A DNA stretch of 64,000 nt from CAWAVN01 sp963844315. GTDB lineage: Bacteria > Planctomycetota > Planctomycetia > Planctomycetales > Planctomycetaceae. The stretch lies in contig CAWJOC010000028.1 of the NCBI GenBank assembly GCA_963844315.1, positions 124,001 through 188,000 on the forward strand, written 5' to 3'. Below are positions 9,461 to 18,281 of this stretch, one piece after another (the stretch's first letter is position 1; each line of letters starts with the position of its first letter). The notes beneath the pieces are model-generated. The model saw nothing but the letters and a program-made list of their open reading frames with translations, ran no database searches and was not told the DNA's origin. Both the position numbers and the translations under genes were made by a program.

Positions 9461-9533
9461 GTGTGCCACTGGCTTTGCCAGCGTTTGAAACAACGCCCAA
9501 CTTGCTTTCGCACTGGCAGAGCCAGTGGCACAC
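9461..9533. repeat. Intergenic palindrome gtgtgccactggc / gccagtggcacac
   Basis: Twenty of 21 bases pair between 9461-9481 and 9513-9533, separated by a 31-nt spacer. It lies 32 nt after the stop of the secreted repeat protein and 50 nt before the SDR start. It is likely a transcribed hairpin, possibly a terminator or a REP-like element. Confidence 0.75.
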
Positions 9534-9583
9534 GCGGGTTTTCAGTCCTCCGCGATTTTCATTTCTTCTTCGACGGGAATTGA

Positions 9584-10346
9584 ATGATGGAACTCAGTGG
9601 AGCCACCGCGATTGTGACCGGCGGCGCGGTGCGGTTGGGCCGTGCCCTGGCTTTCGGATTGGCAGAGCAAGGAACCCGGATTGTCCTGCACTACGGGCGT
9701 TCGGAAAAGGCCGCCCTGGCCACCGCGCGGGAGATTGAAGAGCAGGGTGGATTGGTTGCCGTGGTTCAAGCGGACTTTGAAGAGTCCGAATCCGCCGCCA
9801 AGAACGTGATGGATGCGGCCCTTGGTGCATTTCACTCCGTCGAGATTCTCATCAACAGCGCTGCGATCTTTGAAGCTGGCACATTGTTCGAGACAACGGA
9901 CGATCTTTGGGACCGCCATTTTGCGATCAATCTCAAAACGCCATTCTTTCTCGCGAAGGAATTCGCCCGGCAGTTTTCCAGAGCCAACGCTTCCCAGACC
10001 CAAAGGGGCCACATTCTGAACATCCTGGACTGGCGGGCGACTCACCCGGCGGCGGGACGAAACCACTTGGCCTACACCATCGCTAAAAGTGGCTTGGCCG
10101 CACTCACGGAGGCCCTTGCCGTCGAGTTGGGTCCGTTCATTCAAGTCAACGGAATCGCTCCAGGGGCCATCCTCCCTCCACCCGGGATCAGATGAGATCC
10201 ACTTTGAAACCCTCGCGAAAAATAACCCGCTCAAGCACACCGGGTCGCCCGAAGACATCGTCCGGGCGGCGGTGTATTTGCTCAAGTCGGATTTCATCAC
10301 CGGCGAAATCCTGCACGTCGACGGTGGCGAGCACCTGCCCGCTTGA
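9584..10346 (+). CDS. Short-chain dehydrogenase, probably pteridine/dihydromonapterin reductase-like (one frameshift)
   Basis: NAD(P)-dependent SDR oxidoreductase. Cofactor motif VTGGAVRLGRALA, with the TGxxxRxG form of the FolM/PTR1 pteridine reductase branch, then INSAAIF, and the catalytic Tyr and Lys in YTIAKSGLA. The first frame stops at 10195. An extra C near 10180 accounts for it, because the next frame continues PGSDEIHFETLAKNNPLKH, SPEDIVRAAVYLL and the usual SDR ending GEILHVDGGEHL to 10346. folB and folK follow, so a role in reducing dihydropterins is a reasonable inference; the exact substrate is not shown by sequence. Confidence 0.85.
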
Positions 10347-10365
10347 CTACAACTTAGGTGATTGG

Positions 10366-10440
10366 AGAGCCGCGCACGAAGTCAGCGGATACGTTCCCTG
10401 CATTCCACGCTTCGTTACCGCTTACTACGTGCGCGGCTCT
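10366..10440. repeat. Palindrome agagccgcgcacgaag, copy 1
   Basis: The left arm at 10366-10381 pairs with acgtgcgcggctct at 10427-10440, with an unrelated spacer. A second copy with perfect arms is at 11403-11467, so the two copies bracket folB and folK. The arms are conserved while the loops differ, as expected for a dispersed structured element. Confidence 0.8.
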
Positions 10441-10476
10441 TTTTCGGCCCCATTCTGGGACGAGGTTCAAAGGCCC

Positions 10477-10839
10477 ATGACCGACCGCATTCTGATCAAA
10501 GACCTGTTTCTGCGGGCCATCATTGGCATCAACGAGGACGAACGCATCGAACGGCAAGATGTGTTGATTAACCTTATCGTGGAAACCGACACGCGCAAGG
10601 CGGGAAACTCGGACGACATCCAGGACGCGGTAAATTACAAAACGCTGACCAAGCAGGTGATCGGGTTGGTGGAAAATTCGCGGTTTTTGCTGGTCGAGCG
10701 CCTGGCCGAGGAGATTGCCAAATTGTGCCTGGAGGATTCGCAAATCGAGCGGGTTTCGGTTACGGTCGAAAAGCCTCAAGCCCTGCGCTTTGCCCGGTCG
10801 GTTGGCGTCTCCATCGAACGGAGCCGAGGCGATGTCTGA
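10477..10839 (+). CDS. folB: Dihydroneopterin aldolase
   Basis: Folate pathway enzyme that converts 7,8-dihydroneopterin to 6-hydroxymethyl-dihydropterin and glycolaldehyde. The start MTDRILIKDLFLRAIIGINE gives the substrate-binding segment. VNYKTLTKQVIGLVE and FLLVERLAEEIAKLCL contain the conserved Tyr and Glu, and VSVTVEKPQALRFARSVGV contains the catalytic Lys with KP. About 120 residues, full length. The frame is open further upstream (from 10192), but that part is the SDR gene read out of frame plus the palindrome. The stop overlaps the folK start by 8 nt, suggesting coupled translation. Confidence 0.95.
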   Translation: MTDRILIKDLFLRAIIGINEDERIERQDVLINLIVETDTRKAGNSDDIQDAVNYKTLTKQVIGLVENSRFLLVERLAEEIAKLCLEDSQIERVSVTVEKPQALRFARSVGVSIERSRGDV

Positions 10840-11365
10840 CGAATCGCCCTTAGCGAATCTGGCGGCGATTTCGTTGGGGTCGAACATCAACCCCTTGGAA
10901 AACCTGCCCCAGGCGGTTCGCGAGTTGGCAAGATTCGGAAAAGTCAAAAATGTCTCATCGGTCTATGAATCCGTCCCGGTGGGGTTTTTGGATCAACCAA
11001 ATTTTTTGAATGCCGCCGTGCTGTTGGAGACTTCGCTACCGGCGGACGACATCAAACATTCGGCACTTGATCCGATTGAACAAAAACTGCACCGCGTCCG
11101 CGACCCGAACAATGTGAACGCCCCGCGGACGATCGATTTGGATCTTTCGCTATTCATCACGCCAACACAATCACTGGTGTTTGATAGAGACATTCTCACG
11201 CGGGCTTTCGTCGCGGTTCCCTTGGCGGAGATCCTACCGGAGTTTGTGCATTCCCAAACCGGGCAGACACTCGCTGAAATCGCCCAGACGTTTGGCGACA
11301 CTTTACAAACCCTGTTTCCCCGTCCCGACTGCGATTTATCGGCCCGCCAAAAGCCGGTGCTTTGA
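10832..11365 (+). CDS. folK: 2-amino-4-hydroxy-6-hydroxymethyldihydropteridine pyrophosphokinase
   Basis: Transfers pyrophosphate from ATP to 6-hydroxymethyl-dihydropterin, the step after FolB. Family signatures are ISLGSNINPLENLPQAV, VSSVYESVPVGFLDQPNFLN, LHRVRDPNNVNAPRTIDLDL (HPPK signature with the metal-binding DLD) and RAFVAVPLAEILPE. The start at 10832 overlaps the folB end. About 177 residues. Downstream lies the second copy of the cgcgcacgaag palindrome. Confidence 0.95.
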   Translation: MSDESPLANLAAISLGSNINPLENLPQAVRELARFGKVKNVSSVYESVPVGFLDQPNFLNAAVLLETSLPADDIKHSALDPIEQKLHRVRDPNNVNAPRTIDLDLSLFITPTQSLVFDRDILTRAFVAVPLAEILPEFVHSQTGQTLAEIAQTFGDTLQTLFPRPDCDLSARQKPVL

Positions 11366-11402
11366 AATTTTCTGGGCCGCAAGTCATCATGGTATTTGAT
11401 CG

Positions 11403-11467
11403 AGAGCCGCGCACGAAGTATGCGGTCAAGTCGAGGACAGTCTATCGCTTACTTCGTGCGCGGCTCT
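11403..11467. repeat. Palindrome agagccgcgcacgaagta, copy 2
   Basis: Perfect 18-bp inverted repeat: 11403-11420 with 11450-11467, spacer 29 nt. It shares the arms of the element at 10366-10440 but not its loop. It sits between folK and the PSD1 cytochrome and may end the folate transcript. Confidence 0.85.
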
Positions 11468-11510
11468 TTCGAGAGACGCACGGCATTCGCAAAAACTGGT
11501 GGGAGTTGTG

Positions 11511-13984
11511 ATGTTTGATCGAAGCGAAAAACTGGTTTTCAGCCTTGTCGCTCTCGTGCTTTCATGTCCCTATACCGGGATTTCCGCCGAGGAAGATTCG
11601 GTGGACTTTAACCGGGACATTCGGCCGATTCTTTCCGAGCGGTGCTTTCAATGTCACGGACCCGACCAGGGCACGCGCGAGGCGGATCTCAGGTTGGATG
11701 AGAAAGCCGGGCTGTTCGCCGACCGGGGGGATTACAAAATCATCACGCCGGGCGAGGCCGACAAAAGCGAACTCATCAACCGCATTTTTTCCACCGACCC
11801 CGACGTGCAAATGCCGCCGCCCAAATCGGGAACACTCACGGCGAAGCAAAAAGACCTCATCAAGCACTGGGTCTCGGAAGGAGCCAAGTGGGAAGGCCAT
11901 TGGGCTTACATTCCGCCAATGCGCCCCGAATTTCCCCAATCGGCGGATAAGAAGCCCGGTCATCCGATTGATGCTTTCATCACCGCCCAGCTCGCAGCGA
12001 GAAAACTGTCTCCCGCTCCCGCCGCCGATAAAGTGATTTTGATACGTCGGCTCTATTTCGATCTGATCGGTCTGCCGCCCACGCCTGCCGAGGTGGAAGA
12101 GTTCATCAACGACAACAGCCCCGATGCTTACGAACGGTTGGTGGATCGGCTGTTGGGTTCCACGGATTTCGAAAGCAGCGAACGCGGTTCCATTCATTTT
12201 GGCGAACGCATGGCGATGTATTGGCTGGATGTGGTCCGCTATGCCGACACCAACGGCATCCACGGCGACAACCATCGGGACGTTTCCATGTACCGCGATT
12301 ACGTGATCCGGGCCTTCAACGAAAATAAACCCTTCGATGAATTCACCCGCGAGCAGTTGGCCGGGGACTTGCTGGATCAGCCCACGGATGAGACGCGGAT
12401 TGCTTCCGGTTACAACCGGCTGCTCATGACCACCCGCGAAGGCGGCGCGCAAGCCAAGGAATATCTCGCCAAATACGCCGCCGACCGCGTGCGGAACGTG
12501 TCCACGGTCTGGATGGGGGCCACGCTGGGCTGCGCGGAATGCCACGATCACAAGTTCGATCCGTACCTCACACGGGATTTTTATCGCTTCGAGGCGTTCT
12601 TCGCGGATTTGAAAGAAATCGCCGTCGGCCAGCAACCGCCCACGCCCTTTCCTTCCGAAGAGCAAGCCGCCGAACAAAAGAAACTGTCGGCCCGAATCGC
12701 CAAGCTGAAAACAGAACTGGAGAGCAAAACCCCCAAAGTGGCCATCGCCGAGAAAGCCACTCCCAATCCCAAACGCAAATCCAAATCTAACGCCATTGGG
12801 CCAGAAGAGATCCTGAAGGCTTACACGCCGGAGCTAAACCCTCTCCGCCAACAAATTGCCCAAGTGGAAAAATCCTTGCAAACTTTGGAAGCGGAGATCC
12901 CAACGTCGCTCGTTTCCATGTCGGGTCCGCCGCGTCCGATTCGCATCTTGCCGCGCGGCAACTGGCTGGATGATTCCGGCGACATCGTCAAACCGGGCGT
13001 GCCGGAATTCCTCCCGCAGCTTTCGACCGGAGACGGGCCGGCCACGAGACGCGATCTGGCGGAGTGGCTGGTCCGCTCCGAAAACCCGCTCACCGCGCGG
13101 GTGTTCGTCAATCGGCTGTGGATGCTGTTTCATGGCAAGGGCTTGGTGACGACTTCGGATGATTTCGGTTCGCAAGGAACCTGGCCCACGCATCCGCGGC
13201 TCTTGGATTGGCTGGCGGTGGAGTTCGTCGAAAGCGGCTGGAACGTCAAGCACATCATTCGGCTCATGGTCACTTCGGAGACTTATCGCCAATCGTCCTT
13301 TGTCACGCCCGAACTTCGGCAGGCCGATCCGTACAACATCTGGCTCGCCCGGCAGTCGCGGTTTCGCCTGAATGCCGAGACCGTTCGCGACAATGCCTTG
13401 GCGGTCAGCGGGCTATTGGTCAAAACCGTGGGCGGGCCGAGCGTGAAGCCCTATCAGCCCGAAGGCTATTGGGACCATCTCAATTTTCCCAAGCGGAGCT
13501 GGGAGCACGACACCGGCGAGAAACAATACCGCCGGGGCCTATACACTTATTGGTGCCGGACGTTTTTGCACCCCAGCCTGTTAGCCTTCGATGCTTCCAC
13601 CCGCGAGGAATGCACCGTGGAGCGTCCGCGCTCGAACACGCCGCTGCAAGCCTTGGCGCTCCTGAATGACCCGACCTACGTGGAAGCCGCCCGCGCCTGG
13701 CGGAGCGCATTCTTCGTGAAGGCGGAGACAATGACGAGTCGCGCCTCAATTTCGCCTATCAAATGGTGCTTTCGAGATCCCCGCGCGAAGCGGAAAGCCA
13801 AGTGCTTTTCACTCTGCTTGAAAAACATCGGCAGGAATACGAAGCCGATCCCTCGGCCGTGGAGAAACTTCTCAAGGTGGGATTAAAACCTTCCGCCACG
13901 GATCTGAACCCCGCCGAACACGCCGCCTGGACCTCGATTGCCCGCGTGCTGTTAAACCTCCACGAAACCCTGATGCGGTCTTGA
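11511..13984 (+). CDS. PSD1 / DUF1549-DUF1553 planctomycete cytochrome c domain protein (one frameshift)
   Basis: Large exported protein typical of planctomycetes. A signal peptide (FSLVALVLSCPYTGISAEE) is followed by a planctomycete cytochrome c domain: VDFNRDIRPILSERCFQCHG contains the CxxCH haem site. DUF1549 follows at about residues 150-360 (FDLIGLPPTPAEVEEF, YWLDVVRYADTNG, GCAECHDHKFDP). DUF1553 forms the C-terminal part (NPLTARVFVNRLWMLFHGKG, ERPRSNTPLQALALLNDPT). A single C missing near 13690 shifts the frame; the sequence continues LAERIL, then MVLSRSPREAES, to 13984. These proteins often neighbour sulfatases and are thought to work in extracytoplasmic polysaccharide or redox chemistry, but no reaction is established here. 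Confidence 0.93.
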
Positions 13985-14011
13985 ACACGCATCATCACGA
14001 TGACAAAAGGC

Positions 14012-14175
14012 ATTAACCACGAAACACACAAATGACACGAAAAAAGGAAAACATTTAGGGAACACTAATCTGCGCTAATTTTCGCTAATCCGATCAGGAT
14101 GAATTAGTGAAGATTAGCGCAGATTAGTGTTCCTTTCTACTTTTTTTCGTGTCATTCGTGTGTTTCGTGGTTAAT
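14012..14175. repeat. Nested double palindrome between convergent genes
   Basis: The outer arms attaaccacgaaacacacaa (14012 on) and ttcgtgtgtttcgtggttaat (ending 14175) enclose a second palindrome whose arms are at 14059-14089 and 14103-14133 (ggaacactaatctgcgctaa and its complement). The outer right arm includes the stop codon of the sulfatase (complement of 14171-14173). It could fold in both transcripts and act as a bidirectional terminator. Confidence 0.85.
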
Positions 14176-15532
14176 CTTCTGCCTTTTTCTTAAACGGTTC
14201 TTGCCAGGGGATGCTGCCGTAGCGTTGGATTTCCTTTCTTAGCTCGGCGGCGAGTTCCTGGTAAATTTTGCGTTCCTTGGCAATGACATTGTTCTGTTCC
14301 TGGGGGTCATCTTTCAGGTTGTAGAGTTCTTGCGGAGCGAAGGGGCTGTTTTGGAGGAGTTTCCAATCGCCGTGGATCACCGCTTCAATTGTTTTGCCGC
14401 CGTAGGGAATGCCGCCTTCGCGGCGGCGGAAAAACCAATGCGTCCGCAGTTCCGGTTGGGTTTGGCCAAAAAGCGTGGGCAATACACTCACGCCGTCAAT
14501 TCCTTTGGAGGGCGAAACTCCCGCCGCCGCTTGCATGCTGGGGAAGAGGTCCATCGTCATTGCCCGGAACTCCGTTTCTGTTCCGGGCGAGATTTTTCCG
14601 GGCCAGACCGCGATACAGGGGACTCTGAGGCCGCCTTCGTAAACGCTTTGCTTGCCATCCCGCAGCGGGCCGTTGTTGGCTCCCGGTCCCAAATCGCCCC
14701 CGTTGTCGGAACTGAAAATCACCAAAGTATTCTCGGCGAGGTTTTGCTGCTCGAGACATTCCATCACCCGCCCGATGCCATGGTCCATGTGCTCGATCAA
14801 GGCGACCAACTTTGCCCTGCGTTCGGTAATGTCCGGTTCGCGCTGTTTGACTTTCGCCAGCCAATCATCCGGCGGTTGGATTGGCGTGTGCGGGGCGTTA
14901 TAGGCCAGGTATAAGAAGAACGAATCTCCCGGTTTGCGTTCCTTGAGGTAATCACAAGCCCATTCGGTAAACAGATCCGTCGCATGGCCTTCGGGGTCGA
15001 TTTCCTGTTCGTTTAACCGCATGTAGTTGTTGCCGTGGCGGCGGTGGTTGTAATAGTCATCCATCATGTCGCCCAAGAAGCCGTGGAAGTGATCGAAGCC
15101 CCGCGCGTTGGGTGTATTAGGAGTCGTCAAACCCAAATGCCACTTGCCGATGATCGCCGAGTGATAGCCCGCCGCTTTCAGGGTTTTGGGGAGTAGCACC
15201 GCATCGGGACTGAGCCAGCCCCAACTGTTTTCGGGATGGGTGCGAATCACCCCCGGCACGCCGACCATGTCCTGATAACGTCCCGTAAGGAGTGCCGCCC
15301 GCGTGGGCGAGCACACCGGGCAGTTGGCGTAGAAGTTCGAAAACCTCAGCCCCTTCCCGGCCAGATTGTCAATGTGGGGCGTTTTGAGATCCGTCGCGCC
15401 GTAGCAACTCAAATCCCCGTATCCCAAATCGTCCGCCAGGATCATCACGATGTTGGGCCCAGTCTCCGCCCCATGAACTACCAAACCCACGGCCATCAAG
15501 AGACAATGGCCAAGCCAAGCCAACCGACACAT
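14171..15532 (-). CDS. Type I sulfatase, exported
   Basis: Arylsulfatase-like hydrolase of sulfate esters, probably periplasmic. The start at 15532 gives a signal peptide (MCRLAWLGHCLLMAVGLVVH). Calcium-binding residues are in NIVMILADDLGYGDL, and the formylglycine site is CPVCSPTRAALLTGRY (CxPxR), so maturation by a formylglycine-generating enzyme is required. Other signatures are GKWHLGL, LAYNAPHTPIQPP, VIFSSDNGGDLGPGAN and GGLRVPCIAVWPG. The frame is open to 15610, but the extra residues are encoded by the repeat at 15557-15607. It is convergent with the PSD1 gene. The substrate is unknown; sulfated polysaccharide is the usual inference. Confidence 0.95.
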   Translation of the reverse strand: MCRLAWLGHCLLMAVGLVVHGAETGPNIVMILADDLGYGDLSCYGATDLKTPHIDNLAGKGLRFSNFYANCPVCSPTRAALLTGRYQDMVGVPGVIRTHPENSWGWLSPDAVLLPKTLKAAGYHSAIIGKWHLGLTTPNTPNARGFDHFHGFLGDMMDDYYNHRRHGNNYMRLNEQEIDPEGHATDLFTEWACDYLKERKPGDSFFLYLAYNAPHTPIQPPDDWLAKVKQREPDITERRAKLVALIEHMDHGIGRVMECLEQQNLAENTLVIFSSDNGGDLGPGANNGPLRDGKQSVYEGGLRVPCIAVWPGKISPGTETEFRAMTMDLFPSMQAAAGVSPSKGIDGVSVLPTLFGQTQPELRTHWFFRRREGGIPYGGKTIEAVIHGDWKLLQNSPFAPQELYNLKDDPQEQNNVIAKERKIYQELAAELRKEIQRYGSIPWQEPFKKKAED

Positions 15533-15556
15533 GTGCTGATCCTCGTTATCCCCATT

Positions 15557-15607
15557 GACAACTGACCCATGACAACTGACCAATTTCCAATTTCCAATGA
15601 CCAATTT
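15557..15607. repeat. Direct-repeat element caatttccaatttccaatgac
   Basis: Short iterated sequence (acaactgacc twice, caatttc repeated) between the divergent sulfatase and truD genes. It supplies the truD start codon and an artefactual sulfatase N-terminal extension. The truD N-terminal residues before LPYLTSDLPG are the translated repeat. Confidence 0.65.
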
Positions 15608-16647
15608 CAACCGCTACCGTATCTCACCTCGGATTTGCCGGGGATTGGCGGGGTGCTCAAAACGGTTCCCGAAGATTTCGTGGTGGAAGAAATCCCCGCG
15701 TATGAGCCTTCGGGTTCCGGCGAGCATTTATTCCTGTGGATCGAAAAGCGGGAGGTTTCGGCGGAGCAACTCACGCAGCATCTGTCGCGGACTTTGAACA
15801 TTCCCCGCAGTGACATCGGCATGGCGGGAATGAAAGACCGCCAAGCGATCTCAAGGCAATATGTCTCGGTTCCCGTTTTTTGTGAACGCGATCTGGAAAG
15901 GCTGCCTTCGGACCGCATTCGCATCCTGCATTCCGCCCGGCATCAAAACAAACTCAAGACCGGCCACCTCAAGGGCAATCGGTTTTCGATCCTGCTCAGA
16001 GACGTGGTAGCGGACGCGCTCCCCAAGGCGGGGAAGATTGCGGAACGTCTCCATACGGCGGGCTTTCCCAATTACTTCGGCGACCAGCGATTTGGCCGGG
16101 ATGGGGACACGCTCGAATTGGGCCTGCAGTTATTGCGCGGCGAGCGGAAGGAAAGGCAAATCCCTAGGGTCCGGCGTAAGTTTTTGGTTCGCCTGTGCTC
16201 TCGGCGGTGCAATCGGATTTGTTCAATCAGGTCTTGGCAATTCGCTTGCGGGACCAATTGATCTCGCGGGTGCTGTTGGGCGATGTGATGCAGTTCACCT
16301 CCAGCGGAGGAGTCTTTTTGGTGGAGGACCAACCGGCGGAAGAGGCGCGGTTTTTGGCGGGCGAGACTGTCACCACCGGGCCGCTGTTCGGTCCCAAAAT
16401 GCGGCAGCCCGAAGGCGAATCGCGGTCCAGGGAAGAAGCGGTCCTGGAAAACGCCGGCCTTGGCCCGGATCATTTTCGGAAGTTCCCCAAACTCACGGCT
16501 GGAACCAGGCGGCCGTTTCTCATTCGGCCCTTGGATTTAGAGATCCATGAGGAAACCACCGGACTGAGAATGGCTTTCAGCTTGCCTTCGGGCGTTTACG
16601 CCACCATGCTGCTTCGGGAATTCCAGAAAAGCGATGCGGCGACATGA
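15569..16647 (+). CDS. truD: tRNA pseudouridine(13) synthase TruD (one frameshift)
   Basis: Isomerises uridine 13 of tRNA. The start at 15569 is the only in-frame ATG before the conserved LPYLTSDLPGIGGVLKTVPE. Further signatures are DFVVEEIPAYEPSGSGEHLF, GMAGMKDRQAISRQYVSVP (catalytic Asp in KDRQA) and GFPNYFGDQRFGRDGD. One base is lost near 16192, after RVRRKFLVRL; the next frame continues LSAVQSDLFNQVLAIRL through the TRUD insertion domain to PSGVYATMLLREF, ending at 16647. About 359 residues when joined. The first dozen residues derive from the flanking repeat. Confidence 0.93.
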
Positions 16648-16658
16648 AGCAAAGAAGC

Positions 16659-16723
16659 AACCAACCCGAAGGACTCGCGATGGATTTCGGGGGGGAGGAA
16701 GATCGCGCCGGCTTCGGGTTGGT
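16659..16723 (+). terminator. Possible terminator hairpin after truD
   Basis: aaccaacccgaag at 16659-16671 pairs with cttcgggttggt at 16712-16723, beginning 12 nt after the truD stop. The loop is long (about 40 nt) and the T-tract weak, so factor-independent termination is only possible. Confidence 0.4.
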
Positions 16724-16750
16724 CTTGGATGCTGTGATGTTTTAGAGTTT

Positions 16751-16885
16751 TGTCCCCTCTCCCTTGGGAGTGAGGGCTAGGGGGCTGGCTTTGTCCCCTC
16801 TCCCCTTGGGGGAGAGGGCTAGGGTGAGGGATAACGATTCAAGATTGATATCCAACTTGAACTGCCCCTCATCCGGCCTTCGGTC
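16751..16885. repeat. Cluster of tgtcccctctccc / ggagagggctaggg elements
   Basis: Two copies of tgtcccctctcccttggg-like sequence, each followed by its complement (gagggctaggg), then cccctcatccggccttcgg. The same family is found at 26967-27008 (inside gspI), at 31527-31576 (inside gspL) and at 31606-31641. It lies between the convergent truD and EF-hand genes. Confidence 0.75.
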
Positions 16886-16894
16886 AATGCACAT

Positions 16895-17835
16895 TTACCC
16901 CGACAAATTCTGGGTCGGGACGATTCGTTGAGCCGGGTACAGATTGAAAAACGTCGCCTGATCGGCAGGCAAGGGGAGCGTGATGCCTTGTCGTTCGAAG
17001 CCTCCGCGAATGCTCTTGCTGCCTTGCCATTCGTCTTCTTCAATTTTGCCGCTGAAGTTCTTATCCAGCTTGCCAAAGACATAGCGGGCTTCGGCGGCGC
17101 TGGGTTTTTCACCCGCTGCCGGTGCGGCGGAATTGCCGTTGGGATCCGGGCTGGCGGGACCTTGCGTGGATGTTGGATATGAGGCCACGGTGCTCGCGGC
17201 ATTGGGACCAGAAGCCGTGGTCGGATTTTTCTCCGCGATTATCAGTTGCGCGCGGTCAGGAATCCATCGCGGTTGGCGTCCATCATCATGAAGTTCGCGA
17301 CTTCCTGGGGCTTCCACTTGCGCCATTCCAACAGGTCGATCTGGCGGTCGCCGTCGGCATCCGCGGCAGCGTAGTTCGCGGGAATGTCGACGCCGATGGC
17401 GGTGTGCGGCGTGGGAACGTAAGGCTGGATTCGCGGCTTGGAACTGCCGCCCCGGCTATCTCCTGATCGACTGTCACCGGATCGGCTGTCGCGGGAACGG
17501 TCATCATCGCGATCCCGGTCGTTATCGTCGCCGCCTCGTCCGCGATCAAAACCCCGAGAATCCCCGCCACCGGGAAATCCCCCGCCTGGGAATCCCCCGC
17601 CAAAACGGCTGCGGTCGTCGCCCCCGCCGCTGCTATATCGGCTGCGCATTTCCTCGAACCGGCGGCGCATCTCTTCGCGCTCGCGATCATCTCCGCCGCC
17701 GCGATCATCTCCGCCGCCGCGATAATCCCGATTGCCATTATCATCCCGGCCTCGGTATTGAGCCAAGGCCGACGTTGGGAGAACGGAACCGATCAACAGC
17801 CCCAAGAGCACCGATTTCACGATTTGCAACACCAT
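16895..17835 (-). CDS. Secreted EF-hand protein with Gly/Asp/Arg-rich low-complexity region (one frameshift)
   Basis: Exported calcium-binding-type protein of unknown role. The start at 17835 gives MVLQIVKSVLLGLLIGSVLP to ALAQ, a clear signal peptide. Then comes a repetitive stretch of GGDDR, GGFPGGG and SRSGDSRSGDS. The first EF-hand is ADADGDRQIDLLEWRKW, the second MDANRDGFLTARN. Near 17240 the frame shifts; the other frame continues QLIIAEKNPTTASGPN and a third EF-hand, KLDKNFSGKIEEDEW, to 16895. The gene is divergent from the secretion locus. The GDSRG repeats resemble the tail of the D-like protein encoded on the other side of the shared intergenic region. Confidence 0.85.
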
Positions 17836-18281
17836 GAGAGATTTCCCCGCATTCAATGGCGTGAATCTGGTAAAGTGATGTCGAACGGACATGGCCCTAA
17901 GAAGAATTGCCAATTCGGAAATGAGGAATTGGGTTCCGGCGAAAGTGCAGACTAGTAGAAAAGGGTTTGTCGTTGAATGATTTTGATTGTACCTATTAGG
18001 AAATCCGAATAGGATAGACAAATACCGAAAAACGGAAGCAAAGCATAAACAACCGCTGATGTTTGCTGCCGAAACTCCTCCGATTGGAAAACCAAGACAC
18101 TCAGAAAAGTCCAGAATCCGAATTTGGAAAAAAAATCCAAGAAACCGAAATCCCTCTGACGCTTTCGGGGGTTTGATAGGGAAGATGGATTTGTTTTCCC
18201 CCTCCATTTAACACCATTCCCCCAAAAACAGACCTGCCGAAATCGAATTTTGCAAAATTTTCCTAGCGCGGGCGGACATTC
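17836..18281. promoter_or_regulatory. Divergent intergenic region between EF-hand gene and secretion locus
   Basis: A 446-nt stretch that is clearly richer in A and T than its surroundings, with no credible ORF. It separates two outward-facing genes, so promoters for both should lie here. I cannot pick out convincing -35/-10 boxes or an operator. Confidence 0.5.

Noticed and set aside
11562..12677. 371-codon minus-strand ORF
   Set aside because: Antisense shadow of the PSD1 cytochrome gene, with no domain and no start signal.
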